This document shows, in pieces, positions 24,696-39,100 of a stretch of 64,000 nt of DNA (position 1 is the first letter of the stretch; every line of letters starts with the position of its first letter). The position numbers and the translations under genes were made by a program. The stretch is from Tetragonia tetragonoides. Taxonomy: Eukaryota; Streptophyta; Magnoliopsida; Caryophyllales; Aizoaceae. The DNA lies in NCBI GenBank assembly GCA_038025085.1, contig CM076139.1, positions 48,898,807-48,962,806 of the forward strand. Direction: 5' to 3'. The notes beneath the pieces are model-generated. The model saw only the letters and a program-made list of their open reading frames with translations. It searched no databases and was not told the DNA's origin.

Positions 24696-25392
24696 ATGGC
24701 AGAGAAGAGATTGTTGGTGTCTGCCTTTCTGGTGCTAATGGTCCTTATGTCTTGTGGTAAGTGTTAATTGTATTATGAAAATCAATCCTAGACGGTAGAA
24801 TTGTATTTGGATTTGACAAACATATATAAACTTTCAATTTTAACTCACTCGTTCAAAGTTCAAATCCAAATTTCAAACCATAATTTTTGTACATTAATTT
24901 ATTTAGTTAATATATCTGTGATTTCTATTTTTTCACATTTTTCAAAGTAGTATAATTTATATTTGGTTTTATTTATCAAAATTGACTATGTCGTGTTACA
25001 CCCAGAAAAAATTGGCTATGTTGCATCATTTGGATTACTATTTTTTCCATATAAGTTTTTCATTTATCATTGACCTAAATAAGGTTTCTGTTATAAAATA
25101 ATCAAGAAGGCCTTTTTTAATAAAATATATACATTGGCGGTGTAATTGGTCAGTTTGAATGTTTGATTTGTTGGTTCATTGAAAGCAACTTGAGTCAAGT
25201 GATGTTTCTGTTTACATGCCAAGATAACATATCAAGTCTTTATAAATTCACTAAACCTCATTTCCATGTCCATTCTTAAAGCCTAAGTTATTCTACCCAT
25301 ACGTCCCATAGCCATCTCTAATTGGTTGTTCATAATCGCAAGTATTTCGAAAAATAATGAAAAAAAAAAAACAAAAACAAACATAACTAATT

Positions 25393-25425
<33 letters not shown>

Positions 25426-26004
25426 AGATGGAAGGCGTCAAGACGCCCAAACAAAAATAAACTACGAAATAATCATCCTAGGCCTAGCAACCCCCGTTAT
25501 GTCCTCAAACAAAACAGGCATCATAGCAGGGATTGGGGCCTCTACTTCACTAAACATATCGTTACTACAAAAATTAAAATTTGCTACCCAATCTGCTGTA
25601 GCATTAGCTTCTCTATAAACATGCTTGATCTTGATTCTCCAAGGCGTGCCACAAATGACTTCCTTGCACTGCTCGATGATGAAATAATAAGGGCTAAATT
25701 GTGAGGTCGGGCTTCGCAACAAGTTATACGCAAGCTCCGAGTCGGTCTCGACTATCAACTGGGCAATCTACATTCGACGAGCAATACGCAACCCATGGAG
25801 GATCGTCGTCGGTTCCACCATAATTAAGGTGCCGTGGCCCATCTTAGCAAATAAGGCCCTGAGGAATGCTCCATTATTTGATCTAAAAACTCCGCCACCA
25901 CCCGCAGGGCCAGGATTGCCCTAAGCAACCCCATCCGTATTCAATTTAACCCAGCCCAGTGGTGGTATCTCCCAGCGAATAAAAGCCTCTACGCGTTTGT
26001 AATA

Positions 26005-26056
<52 letters not shown>

Positions 26057-29000
26057 ATTGGTTGGCAAATTAAAGGTGACAATATGCTTTATATAGTGCT
26101 TTGTATAATGCTTCAGTGATGGATGACAATAGTGGTGTTTGGCCGACAATATGATAAGATAATGGGGTAAAGTTTCTGATAATGGTAGTATTGTGCAAAG
26201 AAGGATAATAAGCATTATTGAGAAGTGCCATGGAAAGCAATCCTTCATCTACTATAAATTTATAAGCATCATCTTGATCATTGGAAGGAAAGGAGATGGG
26301 AGGAATGAAGATGAATAGTTATTATAAGTATTAGAGCAAGGGAAGCAAGATAGAGAGGGTCTATCAACGAGTAAAGAACTAAGAAATTGGCAGGAGAAAT
26401 TCATAGATACGGGAGTTAAAACAGAATTATCTTGAATATTAAAAACATGGGATCTAAGAAGTCAGGTAAGTGGTTTCTCCTAATTTAGCTTGTTTTTATA
26501 ATAAAGCTAATATTGCTAGTAGATATTTCCGAACTAGAAATTCGATCTCGTATCCGAATATTATTTATTATATATGTTTTAGAAAAATGGATCAAGCATG
26601 ATTATTACGAATATTTGATTACTGAACCTTATGAAAATGGAAAGTATTGTTTTATGATTATTTTAAAGAGAATTTGTGAACATCGAATTGAACTATTATT
26701 TTGTGGGCTAGTTGTATTTCTTGTACTGTGTGTGATATCTGAACTTATGGGGACACCCATATCTGGCCCTTCCCAGGGATTAAATGGGAACTATCACTGA
26801 TATTTGAACTTATGGAGACGTCCATATCTGGCCCTTCTCAGGGATTAAATGGGAGTATTGAACTTGGATTCCTACGGGAATATCTGACACACTAACGAAC
26901 TTGAATTACTTCTGCCCACACCATTTACTAAGATTGGAGATTTATTATTATTTTTATTTAGATTAATTTCCTGTACTTTAAAACTTGCTTGATCCGGTTA
27001 GATTGGGTTAAATTACTTACTGTGCTGTTGAGCTCACCCTTTTTATATTTATCATTTTTCAGGAACTTGAGAAGTCGTTTGAACGTGGGGCACAGTGGGG
27101 TGTGAGATCATAGGGACCCTGTTTTCGAAATAGAAGTTCAGTATTTAAATACTTCCGCTTGGATACTAGTATTAAGTTTTGGTCCATGTACAAAGTGAAG
27201 GATTATTGTTGTTAGCTTTGAGATTCTTTTGTGAACGCGAATTATTGTATCTGTTTACAGGAGAGGTTTAGCCCTACTACGGAGGTGTCGTAGTTAGGTT
27301 GCCGTCTGTCATGCCTTCTACCCCGCGTATGGGGCGTGACAGATTTAATGGTGTCAGAGCAATACTAGGAAAAAAAAATTAACCTTAGTGAGAAATGGGT
27401 AGATCTAGATTGGGACGTGCATAGATAGTTTGTTTACAACAATGAATTTAGAAGATGGGCTTTCTATTGGAAGCTTATTGAGCTAGTTACTTGTTTTGTC
27501 ATGAGTGTTGATGATTTGTGCATCAATAGTACTAAATTGAAACATAGATGGTAAGCGTTATTGTTGTCATATGGAGAGATATATACAGACATAGTCTGCT
27601 CTAGTGATGTACAACAATAACCTGATAGCTAAAATTTTTGAAAACTTCCACGCACCCTTCTAGGCGTATTTAACGTCAGCAACAATTACAAGAAAAGTTT
27701 GGATATTCCCACAAATGCGAAGAAGGACGAAAGACGAGAACAATGATACCTCTACAGAATCAATAATCGACCAGAAATACAAACGAAAAATGCAGATTTA
27801 GCATATTTGATCTCAACTTATGGAAGAGATCGAACTACTTCATCAGTTGGAGATAATTAGTCGGTACCAAAATGGAAAATTAGAAATTACATCCACATAA
27901 GAGAGATCGAGAATTAATTTAAGGTCAAATGTACTCCTCTTTTAAGCGCTAGCCTAATTAAGTGGAAAATTTCTACGAGTTAAAGGAATCCTTAAATAAG
28001 GGCTACAATAGTAGAGCAACTTACGAGATTAGGAACGACATCGAATGTTAGAGCACATCAACAAGAGAAATACGTACATAATTAGCAGTACAAGTATTAG
28101 CAGTAATTGCAGCATTAGCAGTTGTAGTAGATGTTCCATAGCCAAGATCGAACCAAAAAAAAAAATTGCAGAAAGGCGTTGAAGTTTTGGGATGAAGATG
28201 AAGAGGAAGAGGAAGAAGAAAGAGAATGGGGTAATGGAGATGCGCATTGAGTGGATAAGAAACAATGGTATGGCTAGCTCACCTTTTGATGAACACTAGC
28301 TACTTGTGATTTGCTGTAGCTAAAAAAAAAAAAAAGTGTTGCAGTCGGATTTACAATAGGCGATTAGGGGTCAACATTTGACTAGAGGGAAACTAATTCT
28401 TCAAACTCGTCAAGTTGGGCAGTGGAGGTACTTCATAATCCCCAGAATAGTCAAGTGGAACCTTTTGGTAAAGTTGGGTTGTACTTTTAGCACCTTCCAA
28501 TTCATCTTGAGGACAAGTTCGAACACTTACCTCCCAACCCGAAAAGTGCATAAGCTTTATATTTTCCAAAATATTTCTACATTGTCATTCGAAGAAATAT
28601 CCAAATCAACCAAGGATGATTTGATAAGTGGGATGTCCATCAATATCACCAACTCTGTCACGTCCAACCTTCGAGCCAGCTGAAGACCCTTAAGAAAAAG
28701 AGATAAAACAAAAGTAGACAAAGCCAGATCTGTTTTCTTCGAAGACAGTTGTAATAAAAATAAAATAAAATAAAAACGGGGGGGGGGGGGAGATTGGTTT
28801 TGTGGCCGGCAAGCCACCTTGCACAACAAAGAAGGTGATAAGATCAAAAGCAAATAATTTGATCAAAAGCAAGAGATTGTGATGTCGGCCACAATTCTTT
28901 ACCTAGCAAATTTTCTATAAATAGCATAGAACATTTGGTTCAGAAGAAGCAAGAAGAAGAGGAATTGAATTGGAAGTGGAGGCTGTGAATACTGGTGTAG

Positions 29001-30098
29001 TTTTGTCAAGGTTACATACGACTTACACACTAAGGTAAGTGGTTTCTCCCAATTTATCTTGTTTTTATAATAAAGTAATATTGCTAGTAGACATTTCCAA
29101 ACTAGAAATTCGATCTCGTATCCGAATATTATTTATTATATACGTTTTAGAAAATTGGATCAAGCATGACTATGACGAGTATTTGATTACTGAACCTTGT
29201 GAAAATGGAAAGTATTGTATTATGATTATTTAAAGAGAAGTTGTGAACATCGAATTGAACTATTATTTTATGGGCTAGTTGTATTCTTGTACTATGTGTG
29301 ATATCTGAACTTATGGGGACACCCATATCTGGCCCTTTTCAGGGATTAAACGACAACTTTCTGTGATATCTGAACTTATGGGGACACCCATATTTGGCCC
29401 GACCCGAGGATTAAATGGGAACTATCACTGATATCTGAACTTATGGAGACGTCCATATCTGGCCCTTCCCGGGAATTAAATGGGAGTATTGAATTTGGAT
29501 TCCTACGGTAATATCTGGCACACTAACGGACTTGAATTACATCTGCCCACACCTTTTACTAAGATTGGAGATTTATCATTATTTTATTGTATTTGGATTA
29601 ACTTCCTGCACTTTGAAACTTGCTTGATCCGGTTGGATTGGGTTAAATTACTTACTGGGCTGTTGAGCTCACCCTTTTATATATAATATTTTTCAGGTAC
29701 CACTGAAGTCCTTTTCAACGACGGGTACATGGGAGTGTGAGATCTTAGGGACCCTGGACCGGAATAGAAAATCTGTTCTTTCAGTAATTAATCTGTGTGT
29801 TTCCTTTTAATAATGGCCTTGTGTCAATTAGAGGATAATGGTTTTTTTAATTCTGTATTTTTCTTATTTGTTGTGTGAGTATGTTTTGTATTAGTTTGTA
29901 AGAAAGGCTTAGCTCGTCTACGGAGATGTCGTAGCCGAGTTGTCGTCTGTCACGTCTTTTACCCGACGTACGGGGCGTGACAGATTTTATGGTATCAGAG
30001 CAATAATTATAAAAAAAAAAAAAAAAGACCTCAGTAAGAAACCCTTAGTCAAAGAGACAGTTGGGTAGATCTAAATTACGGGACGTAGTTTGATAGCT

Positions 30099-30190
<92 letters not shown>

Positions 30191-33100
30191 GACCTATTAA
30201 GAAAATTTTTGATTATTTCTTTTTATTTTACTCTCTGATAAGTTGCGTTTACTATAATAAGGAATAACTAATTTTATCGAAGAAATGGAAATAGTCGACC
30301 GACCTTCGGAGAACAAGGCCGATAAAGATAATGTGGTTAGGAATATCGAAGATGTCGAAGAAGAGCAAAGTGATGCACGAATTCAAGAAAGGGGTGTTCA
30401 GAATCATCCTAACTTGCAACATAAGTTACTTGAAGGATTGTTGGAACAACAACGATTGTTGCATGATCAAATGATTCAATCATTTAACAGTTTCAAGAAA
30501 CAACCGGAGGAAAATAATTCCATGAGAAATTTCAGGAATTTGAACCCTTTGACCTTTGCGGGAACGATAGATCCTACTGAGGCACAAGGGTGGGTGCAAT
30601 CCATGGAAAAGACTTTCAGAGTCTTTAAATGTTCTGAAGAAGAAAAGGTACAATATGCGGTGTACCAACTAGAAGGTAGAGCTTACGATTGGTGGTTATC
30701 TGAAGAAGGTCTCCTTACAAGCGGAGAGAACCCTCAACCACTCACGTGGGCAAAATTTAAGGAAGTATTTGATAAAAAGTATTTCCCTAAAAGTCTTCAT
30801 GACAAGGCTCTTGAAGAGTTTATATCGCTAAAACAAGAAGAAGACACATCAATTAATGAATATCAAGATAAATTTGAGGGGTTATGCAAGTATGCCCCTC
30901 AATTTCTATCTACTGAGGCTGATAAAGCCTCAAGATTCGTTTATGGACTGCTGCCTGACATAAAGGAAAGAGTCAGGATCTTTGAGCTACAAACTTATGC
31001 AGCAGTGGTTGAGAAGGCAAAGATAGTTGAGATAAGCCGTGAGGAAGTGAAGCGAGACAAAAACGAGAAGAAAAAGAGACAAGGCTCAGTTGGGGTGCAA
31101 AGCATTGGTAACAATGTGAAGAGACAACAAAGCCAACCTCTCGGGGCTTTACCTGCCTCGTCACTCAGAGGAGGTTCTCATATCTCTGTCGGTGGTAAGG
31201 CGAATGGTGGAGCACAACCTTCACAGAGTATGGCTTTTTCATCTAAAGCTCCTGGCATCCGATGTACAAGGTGTTCGAGGCTATACTATAGGAGTGAATG
31301 CAGATGGTGTCATGGATCGTGCTTTAGGTGTGGTGAAAAGGGGCATCTGATCGCAAACTGCCCCCAAGAGGATGAAACCAACCAGGGTCGTACAATTCAA
31401 CAATTCCAGAAGACCCAAGTATCATCTACAAAACCATCCCACTCGTTTAGCCATCAAAAGAGTGGAAACATGAAGACACAAGCACCCGGACAAATTTATG
31501 CCCTTACTCAGAATAACCCTCAAGCATCCAACAATGTGGTGACAGGTACTATCCCTATTCAAAATACATACAAATATGTTTTGTTCGACTCTGGTGCTAC
31601 CCATTCTTTCGTGTCCCTTGAAATTTCTAAGAGATGCAAATTACCTTTTGAACCCTTGGGTACCCACTTATGTGTGAGTACTCCAGCTGGAGACACCTAA
31701 GTGGCTTAGAAGATTGCTAGGTTTTGCCCAGTTAACATAGGTGATAAAGAGCTATCCGTAAACCTTATATTATTAGACATGACTGACTTTGATGTCATTT
31801 TAGGAATGGACTGGTTATCTACTCACCATGCAAATATAGATTGTTCCCGAAAGATCATTAAATTTCAAATTCCCAACCAACCAATTTTTACATTCGTTGG
31901 TAGCCCAAATCGTTCACCCCTTAGAGTAATCTCTGCTTTTCAAACACAAAAGTTACTTAAAAAGGGTTGTACGGGATACTTGGTCTATGCAGTGGACACT
32001 AAGAAACTGGAAAGACATTAGAAGATATTCCTGTGGTAAGGGAGTTTTCAGATGTGTTACCCGATGACCTATCAGGTTTACCACCCAATAGAGAAATAGA
32101 ATTTACAATCGACCTAGTTCCCGATACGAGACCAATTTCGAAAGCCCCGTATCGCATGGCCTCAATAGAATTGAGAGAACTAAAGGAGCAATTACAAGAA
32201 TTATTAGATAAAGGATATATCAGACCTAGTGTATCACCCTGGGGTGCTCCCGTGTTATTTGTGAAAAAGAAGGATGAAAGCATGATGATGTGTATTGATT
32301 ACAGAGAATTGAACAAAGTAACTATCCGGAACAAATACCCTTTACCTCGAATAGACGATTTGTTTGATCAGTTAGAGGGTGCTAAAGTGTTCTCCAAAAT
32401 AGATCTTCGTTCTGGGTACCGTCAATTAAAAGTAAAAACATAAGATGTACCTAAGACAGCCTTTCGAACTCGTTATGGGCATTACGAGTTTTTGGTAATG
32501 TCGTTTGGGTTAACTAATGCACCTGCAACCTTTATGGACCTGATGAATAGGGTGTTCAAGCCATTTCTAGATAAATTTGTGATCATATTTATTGATGGTA
32601 TACTGGTGTATTCGAAGAGTCGCAAAGAGCATGAACAACACTTAAGGATGGTGTTAGAAATCTTGAGAAGAAGGAATTATATGCTAAATTCAAAAAATGT
32701 GAGTTTTGGCTGGAAAGTGTAGCATTCCTTGGGCATATAGTATCTGGAAAGGGAGTATCAATAGATCCAATGAAAATTCAAGCAGTTGTCAATTGGAACA
32801 GACCCACAACTATGACGGAAGTCAGAAGTTTCTTGGGTTTAGCTGGATACTATCGAAAGTTTGTAGAAGACTTTTCACGAATAGCTTTACCCTTTACTCA
32901 ACGGACACACAAGGGCCCTAAGTTCTTGTGGACAGAAGAATGTGAAGAGAGCTTCCAAGAATTGAAGAAACGATTAACAACAGCCCCAGTACTTACCATT
33001 CCATCCGGTAATGGGGGATTCACTATTTACAGTGATGCCTCCAAGAACGGTTTGGGGTGTGTCCTGACGCAGCACAAAAGAGTGGTGGCTTATGCGTCGA

Positions 33101-36100
33101 GGCAACTGAAACCATAAGAGCAGAACTATCCTACACATGATTTGGAATTGGCAGCCGTGGTATTTGCTTCAAAGATATGGAGATACTATCTTTACGGTGA
33201 AAAGTGTGAAATATTCACTGATCACAAAAGTTTGAAATACATATTTACGCAGAAAGAATTGAACATGCGATAGAGGAGATGGCTGGAGCTGTTAAAAGAT
33301 TACGATTTGGCAATCACCTATCATCCAGGAAAAGCAAATGTGGTGGCTGACGCCTTGAGCCGGAAGTCACAGGGCAATTTAGCTACCCTCATTACTAAAC
33401 AAAATTCTCTTGTGGAAGAAATGAGAAGATTAGGGTTATGGGTGAAAAAGCACGATCCACAATGTATGATGGCCACTTTCACAGTTTAACCCACCTTAAT
33501 CGAGAAAATCAAGAATAATCAAAGCGAAGACATTTTCTTACAAAAACTTCGCAGCAGAATTGGATCAGGTTCCTTCAAAAAGAATTCCATGTATTGGAAT
33601 TTACGGATCCATCAAGACGGTTCATTGCGACTGGGAAGTCGATTATGTGTCCCTGATAATATGGAGCTGAAGAGGGAAATTATGAATGAGGCACATAATA
33701 GTAGTTATGCGAGTCATCCAGGCAGTACAAAGATGTACAGAGATTTGAAGGATCATTATTGGTGGAAAAATATGAAGAGAGAAATTGCAAAATTTGTGTC
33801 TCAGTGCATAGTATGTCAGCAAGTAAGCGGAGCACCAAGGAACTGCAGGGAAGTTACACCCATTGCCAATTCCCAAATGGAAATGGGAAGATATAACGAT
33901 GGATTTTGTATCAGGTTTGCCAAGAACAAGAGATGGATATGAATCGATTTGGGTTATTGTTGATCGTCTAACAAAATCAGCACACTTCATACCAATCAAA
34001 GTAGGTTATACCACAGAAATACTATCTCGAATCTATGTAGGAGATAGTCAGATTACATGGAGTTCCGGTGTCTATCATATCCGACAGGGACACGCGATTC
34101 GTGGCTCGATTTTGGGAGAGTCGTCATGAAGCTTTGGGCACACATTTAAAGTTTAGTACTGCTTTCCGTCCACAAACCGACGGCCAATCAGAAAGAACAA
34201 TTCAAATTTTGGAAGACATGCTTAGGGCATGTGCTATAGACTTTGGAGGCTCTTGGGATGAATGGCTACATTTAGTAGAGTTCTCTTACAACAACAACTA
34301 TCACTCAACCATTGGAAAAGCACCGTACGAAGCTTTGTATGGTCGAAAGTGTAGGTCACCTATATGTTGGGATGATGTGCGTGAAAAACAATTCCTAGGA
34401 CCAGAGCTAGTACAACAAACTGCTGAAAAAGTACAAGCTATCAGAGAGAAAATAAAGACATGTCCAACCAGACAGAAAAGTTATGCAGACAAGAAAAGAA
34501 GAGATTTGGAGTTCCAGGAAGGAGATCATGTGTTCTTGAAAATATCACCGACAAAAGGAGTATTTAGATTTGGAATGCGAGGTAAACTGAATCCGAGATT
34601 TATTGGGCCATTTGAGATCCCGGAAAGGGTTGGTAAAGTAGCCTACAAGCTGGCACTGCCCCCATCATTGGCTGGAGTTCACAATGTTTTCCATATATCC
34701 ATGTTAGAAAAATTTGTCCCTCCCGAGGAACAAGTGGTCGAACTAACTCCTCTAGAGCTCAAAGCAGATTTAAGCTACGAAGAACAACCAATCAAGATTC
34801 TTGGCCGAGAAGTGAAAGCATTGCGAAATAAGACAATTCCATTGTCAAGGTACAATGGAGAAATTGAGAAGAGAGAGAGGCTACATAGGAGAAAGAAAGT
34901 ATAATGAAGGAAAGATACCCTTTCTTGTTCGCCGAAGAGCCAAAATGAGTTTCGAGGACGAAACTCTTTTTAAGGAGGGGTGGATGTAATAACCAAAAAA
35001 AAAAAAGGGGGGGAAAGATTGGTTTTGTGGCCGGCAAAGCCACCTTGCACAACATAGAAGTTGATAAGATCAAAAACAAATAATTTGATCAAAAGCAAGA
35101 GATTGTGATGTCGGCCACAATTCTTTGCCTAGCAAATTTTCTATAAATAGCATAGAACATTTGGTTCAGAAGAAGCAAGAAGAAGAGGAATTGAATTGAA
35201 AGTGGAGGCTGTGAATACTGGTGTAGTTTTGTCAAGGTTACATACGACTTACACACTAAGGTAAGTGGTTTCTCCCAATTTAGCTTGTTTTTATAATAAA
35301 GCTAATATTGCTAGTAGACATTTCCGAACAAGAAATTTGATCTCGTATCCGAATATTATTTATTATATACGTTTTAGAAAATTGGATCAAGCGTGACTAT
35401 GACGAGTATTTGATTACTGAACCTTGTGAAAATGGAAAGTATTGTATTATGATTATTTAAAGAGAAGTTGTGAACATCGAATTGAACTAATATTTTGTGG
35501 GCTAGTTGTATTCTTGTACTATGTGTGATATCTGAACTTATGGGAACACCCATATCTGGCCCTTCCCAGGGATTAAACGAGAACTTTCTGTGATGTCTGA
35601 ACTTATGGGGACACCCATATTTGGCCCGACCCAGGGATTAAATGGGAACTATCACTGATATCTGAACTTATGGAGACGTCCATATCTGACCTTTCCCGGA
35701 GATTAAATGGGAGTATTGAATTTGGATTCCTGCGGGAATATCTGGCACACTAACGGACTTGAATTACATCTACCCACACCTTTTACTAAGATTGGAGATT
35801 TATCATTATTTTATTGTATTTGGATTAACTTCCTGCACTTTGAAACTTGCTTGATCCGGTTGGATTGGGTTAAATTACTTACTTGGCTGTTGAGCTCACC
35901 CTTTTATATATAATATTTTCAGGTACCACTGAAGTCCTTTTCCACGAGGGGTACATGGGAGTGTGAGATCTTAGGGACCCTGGACCGGAATAGAAAATCT
36001 GCTTTTTCAGTAATTAGTCTGTGTGTTTCCTTTTAATAATGGCCTTGTGTCAATTAGAGGATAATGGTTTTTTTAATTCTGTATTTTTCTTATTTGTTGT

Positions 36101-39100
36101 GTGAGTATGTTTTGTATTAGTTTGTAAGAAAGGCTTAGCTCGTCTATGGAGATGTCATAGTCGTGTTAACGTCTGTCACGTCTTTTACCCAACGTACGGG
36201 GCGTGATAACAGTCCTGCCCTCCATTTATTTGTGGGATATCTTAAAGTCAAATCACCCACAACTTCTCCAATGTCTTCAATGATGACCGTCATGGATAGG
36301 ACATGAGGCATTATACCTTCAGTTGGCCACATATCAGTAGAAAATGTGGATAATGACTTAGACAGTCTATCCACTAGTATAAATAAACCCTTCCGACCTA
36401 TCGACCACACAATAATGGGAATTTTGTACAAGGAAGAGACACTTTCAAACCTGGGGGTACCCAAAAGAGAAAACCTAACACGGAATGCTTGCAAAGAAGC
36501 GTACCTCCCATCGTTGCTCGGAATTGAGAAAACGAGGCAAAATCTGCTAAACGTGGCCATGGACACCTCAATGAACTTCGAAGTAGGCCTTTTCCTGAAG
36601 GACTCCTTGAAGAAGTGATTTTCGGAAGGCCATAAACCTCTAAGCTAAAAACATCCTCGGAATAATGGATAACACCTAAGGAACAAGTTCTGCTCCACAT
36701 AAGCAACATTGACGGAAGGGATCCTTTGCTCGAGAAGAAACAATACTCATTAGCATTTATACGCTTAGCAATTGTTCCAGCATTATTTGGGTGGGAATTT
36801 GGAGGGATTACGAAAATGGAAGTTGGTAAGTGAATATTCATTATAGTACTAAGATGAATAAGAAAGTAATCTTCAGACACTCCACGAGCATCCCAGAACA
36901 ACAACCTAACTGAAGAGATGTTCGCTTCAAAGGGTAAATTATTGAACCTACTAGAACTTGCTATGGGACTACCACCTAATGGCGATACTTGTTGGTTAAT
37001 TGTAACCGAGATTGAGTACGTCAAACTTAAAGGAAAACATTAAAGAAGAGACATGAAAGATATTGCGCCCTCGGAAATAAATAAAAATAAGGAATGTTGA
37101 GGGTCATGCAATTGAAAAGTTTGGGAAAAGTTCCCTACCAAGACTGGAGTCACCAAAGGCGTAAGGGAAACAGTCTTTGGAAATGAATGATTGTTTGGAT
37201 GAGAAACATGTGAGATAGAGGTGCCACCAATGTCTAGAGTTCTGTCCTCTAAAGACATGGAGGCAAGAATTCTCTGACATGCCCTCTTTTGTGTTTCTTG
37301 GAGAGATCCATGAGGCTCCTCAGGAAGAAATTGAAATTCTCTTACTGGACTGGTATGAGAAGATGAAGAAGGTAAGTTCAGATCCATGAGAATTATTGAG
37401 AAAAGGGCTTGACAAACAGATTGATTGTAGCTAGAGCTTGAGAAGCGTAATGCAAATACGTTGCAGATGAGAATGTGTTAAATCAAGTTAATAAACTACA
37501 GGTACTCAGCCAACACTAGTAGGGCACTAAGCTATACGTCGGGTTCAACTACTCTACTTTTAAATTAATTAAGTGGGAAAGAAAGGGAGACAAACAAACT
37601 ATGCGACAAGGATAAGAACAGTGAAATAAAAAGCAAAGCCAAAAATTAGGGGGAGACAGACGATTGTGGTGTCGATAGATTAATTTCACCGGTCTAGAAT
37701 GCTACACGCATACCATTATGGGGAGGAGCGTTTGAAAATGAGGACATGCATCGTTATTTGTAAACCAAGCTTTAAATCTTTCTAATAACTCAGGTCAGAG
37801 AAATTGTCCATCCAGATTCCAGACGCACATGGAAGATCCAAACTTCAACTGGGAATCTATATTATTCTTCCATATTTTCTACAAACTCGAGCTTGATACT
37901 TTAAAGACATGCAATATTGTATGTAAAGAATGAAGAACTTTCATTTGGGCAAGTGCAAGTTACTGGACGAGAGTTGAAAGGGATGAGCAAGAAAATATTA
38001 ACGATGACATCATGGTTAGAAACAACGCTTGAAGACAAATCATGTGTCACCCAATGACTACATTGGACAAGATCAAAAACTTTCCTTCTTCGTTTACAGG
38101 TAAGTTTAATTTTCGTTAAAGGAATGAAAATCCGCTTTAATCAGTTGATGAATGTTTTTACTCTATCTCAAGTTTCGTAATAGTAGATCGTGAGGCATGC
38201 AAGATAAATTCTGAATAGTTTGGGCAAGATACTATTTGAAGATGATCTGGCTAAACTTGCGATATTGCCTTCAAATTAATTATAATCTTTGATGAACTAC
38301 TTTCTTGGTAAACCCTATTTTTGGAACATTTGGAAGGATGCCAGGATTATGTTGAGTTTCGAGGACGAAACTCTCCTTTTAAGGAGGGAAGGATGTAATA
38401 ACACACACACACACAAAAAAAAAAAAAAGAAAAAACATTGGTTGGCAAATTAAAGGTGACAATATGCTTTATATAGTGCTTTGTATAATGCTTCAGTGAT
38501 GGATGATAATAGTGGTGTTTGGCCGACAATATGATAAGATAATGGGGTAAAGTTTATGATAATGGTAGTATTGTTCAAAGAAGGATAATAAGCATTATTG
38601 AGAAGTGTCAGGGAAAGCAATCCTTCATCTAGTATAAATTTATAAGCATCACCTTGATCATTGGAAGGAAAGGAGATGGGAGGAATGAAGATGAATACTT
38701 AATATAAGTATTGGAGCAAGGGAAGCAAGATAGAGAGGGTCTATCAACGAGTAAAGAACTAAGAAATTGGCAGGAGGAATTCATAGATACGGGAGTTGAA
38801 ACCGAAGTATCTTGAGTATTAAAAACATGGGATCTAAGAAGTCAGGTAAGTGGTTTCTCCCAATTTAGCTTGTTTTAATAATAAAGCTAATATTGCTAGT
38901 AGATATTTCCGAACTAGAAATTCGATCTCGTATCCGAATATTATTTATTATCGTTTTAGCAAAATGGATCAAGCATGACTATTACGGATATTTGATTACT
39001 GAACCTTGTGAAAATGGAAAGTATTGTTTTATGATTATTTTAAAGAGAATTTGTGAACATCGAATTGAACTATTATTTTGTGGGCTAGTTGTATTTCTTG

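Larger units (their letters stand above)
28750..36208 (+). mobile_element. Ty3/gypsy chromovirus-type retrotransposon B (innermost, full-length)
   Basis: LTRs at 28750-29982 and 34985-36208. The target duplication ACAGT lies at 28745-28749 and 36209-36213. Primer site, gag, protease, RT, RNase H, integrase and polypurine tract occur in gypsy order. The C-terminal part after integrase resembles the chromodomain region of the Tekay/Del clade (YEEQPIKIL ... YPFLF, the latter in another frame). It is disabled by stops and frameshifts. Confidence 0.93.
28323..37425 (-). mobile_element. LINE-derived remnant inside element A, interrupted by element B
   Basis: Minus-strand pieces 37425-36214 and 28744-28323. 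The right piece ends ORF1 and enters an endonuclease start ([20 protein letters not shown]; WNxRG is usual). The left piece has an RNase H helix ([19 protein letters not shown]). The RT between them is missing, so there was a large internal deletion. TGTAGCTA occurs at 28315-28322 and 37426-37433, a likely target duplication. However, the left end shows an A-run on the + strand instead of the T-run a minus-strand LINE should leave, so the 3' end is odd. Confidence 0.6.

Noticed and set aside
26513..26800. 95-codon frame, repeated at 38893-39177 and partly at 29039 and 35707
   Set aside because: Recurs only because it lies in LTRs. No domain and broken in the sibling LTRs.
36144..36566. 140-codon minus-strand frame beside element B
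   Set aside because: Runs across the B right-LTR boundary, so its C-terminal part is LTR sequence. Only the LINE-derived part was kept.
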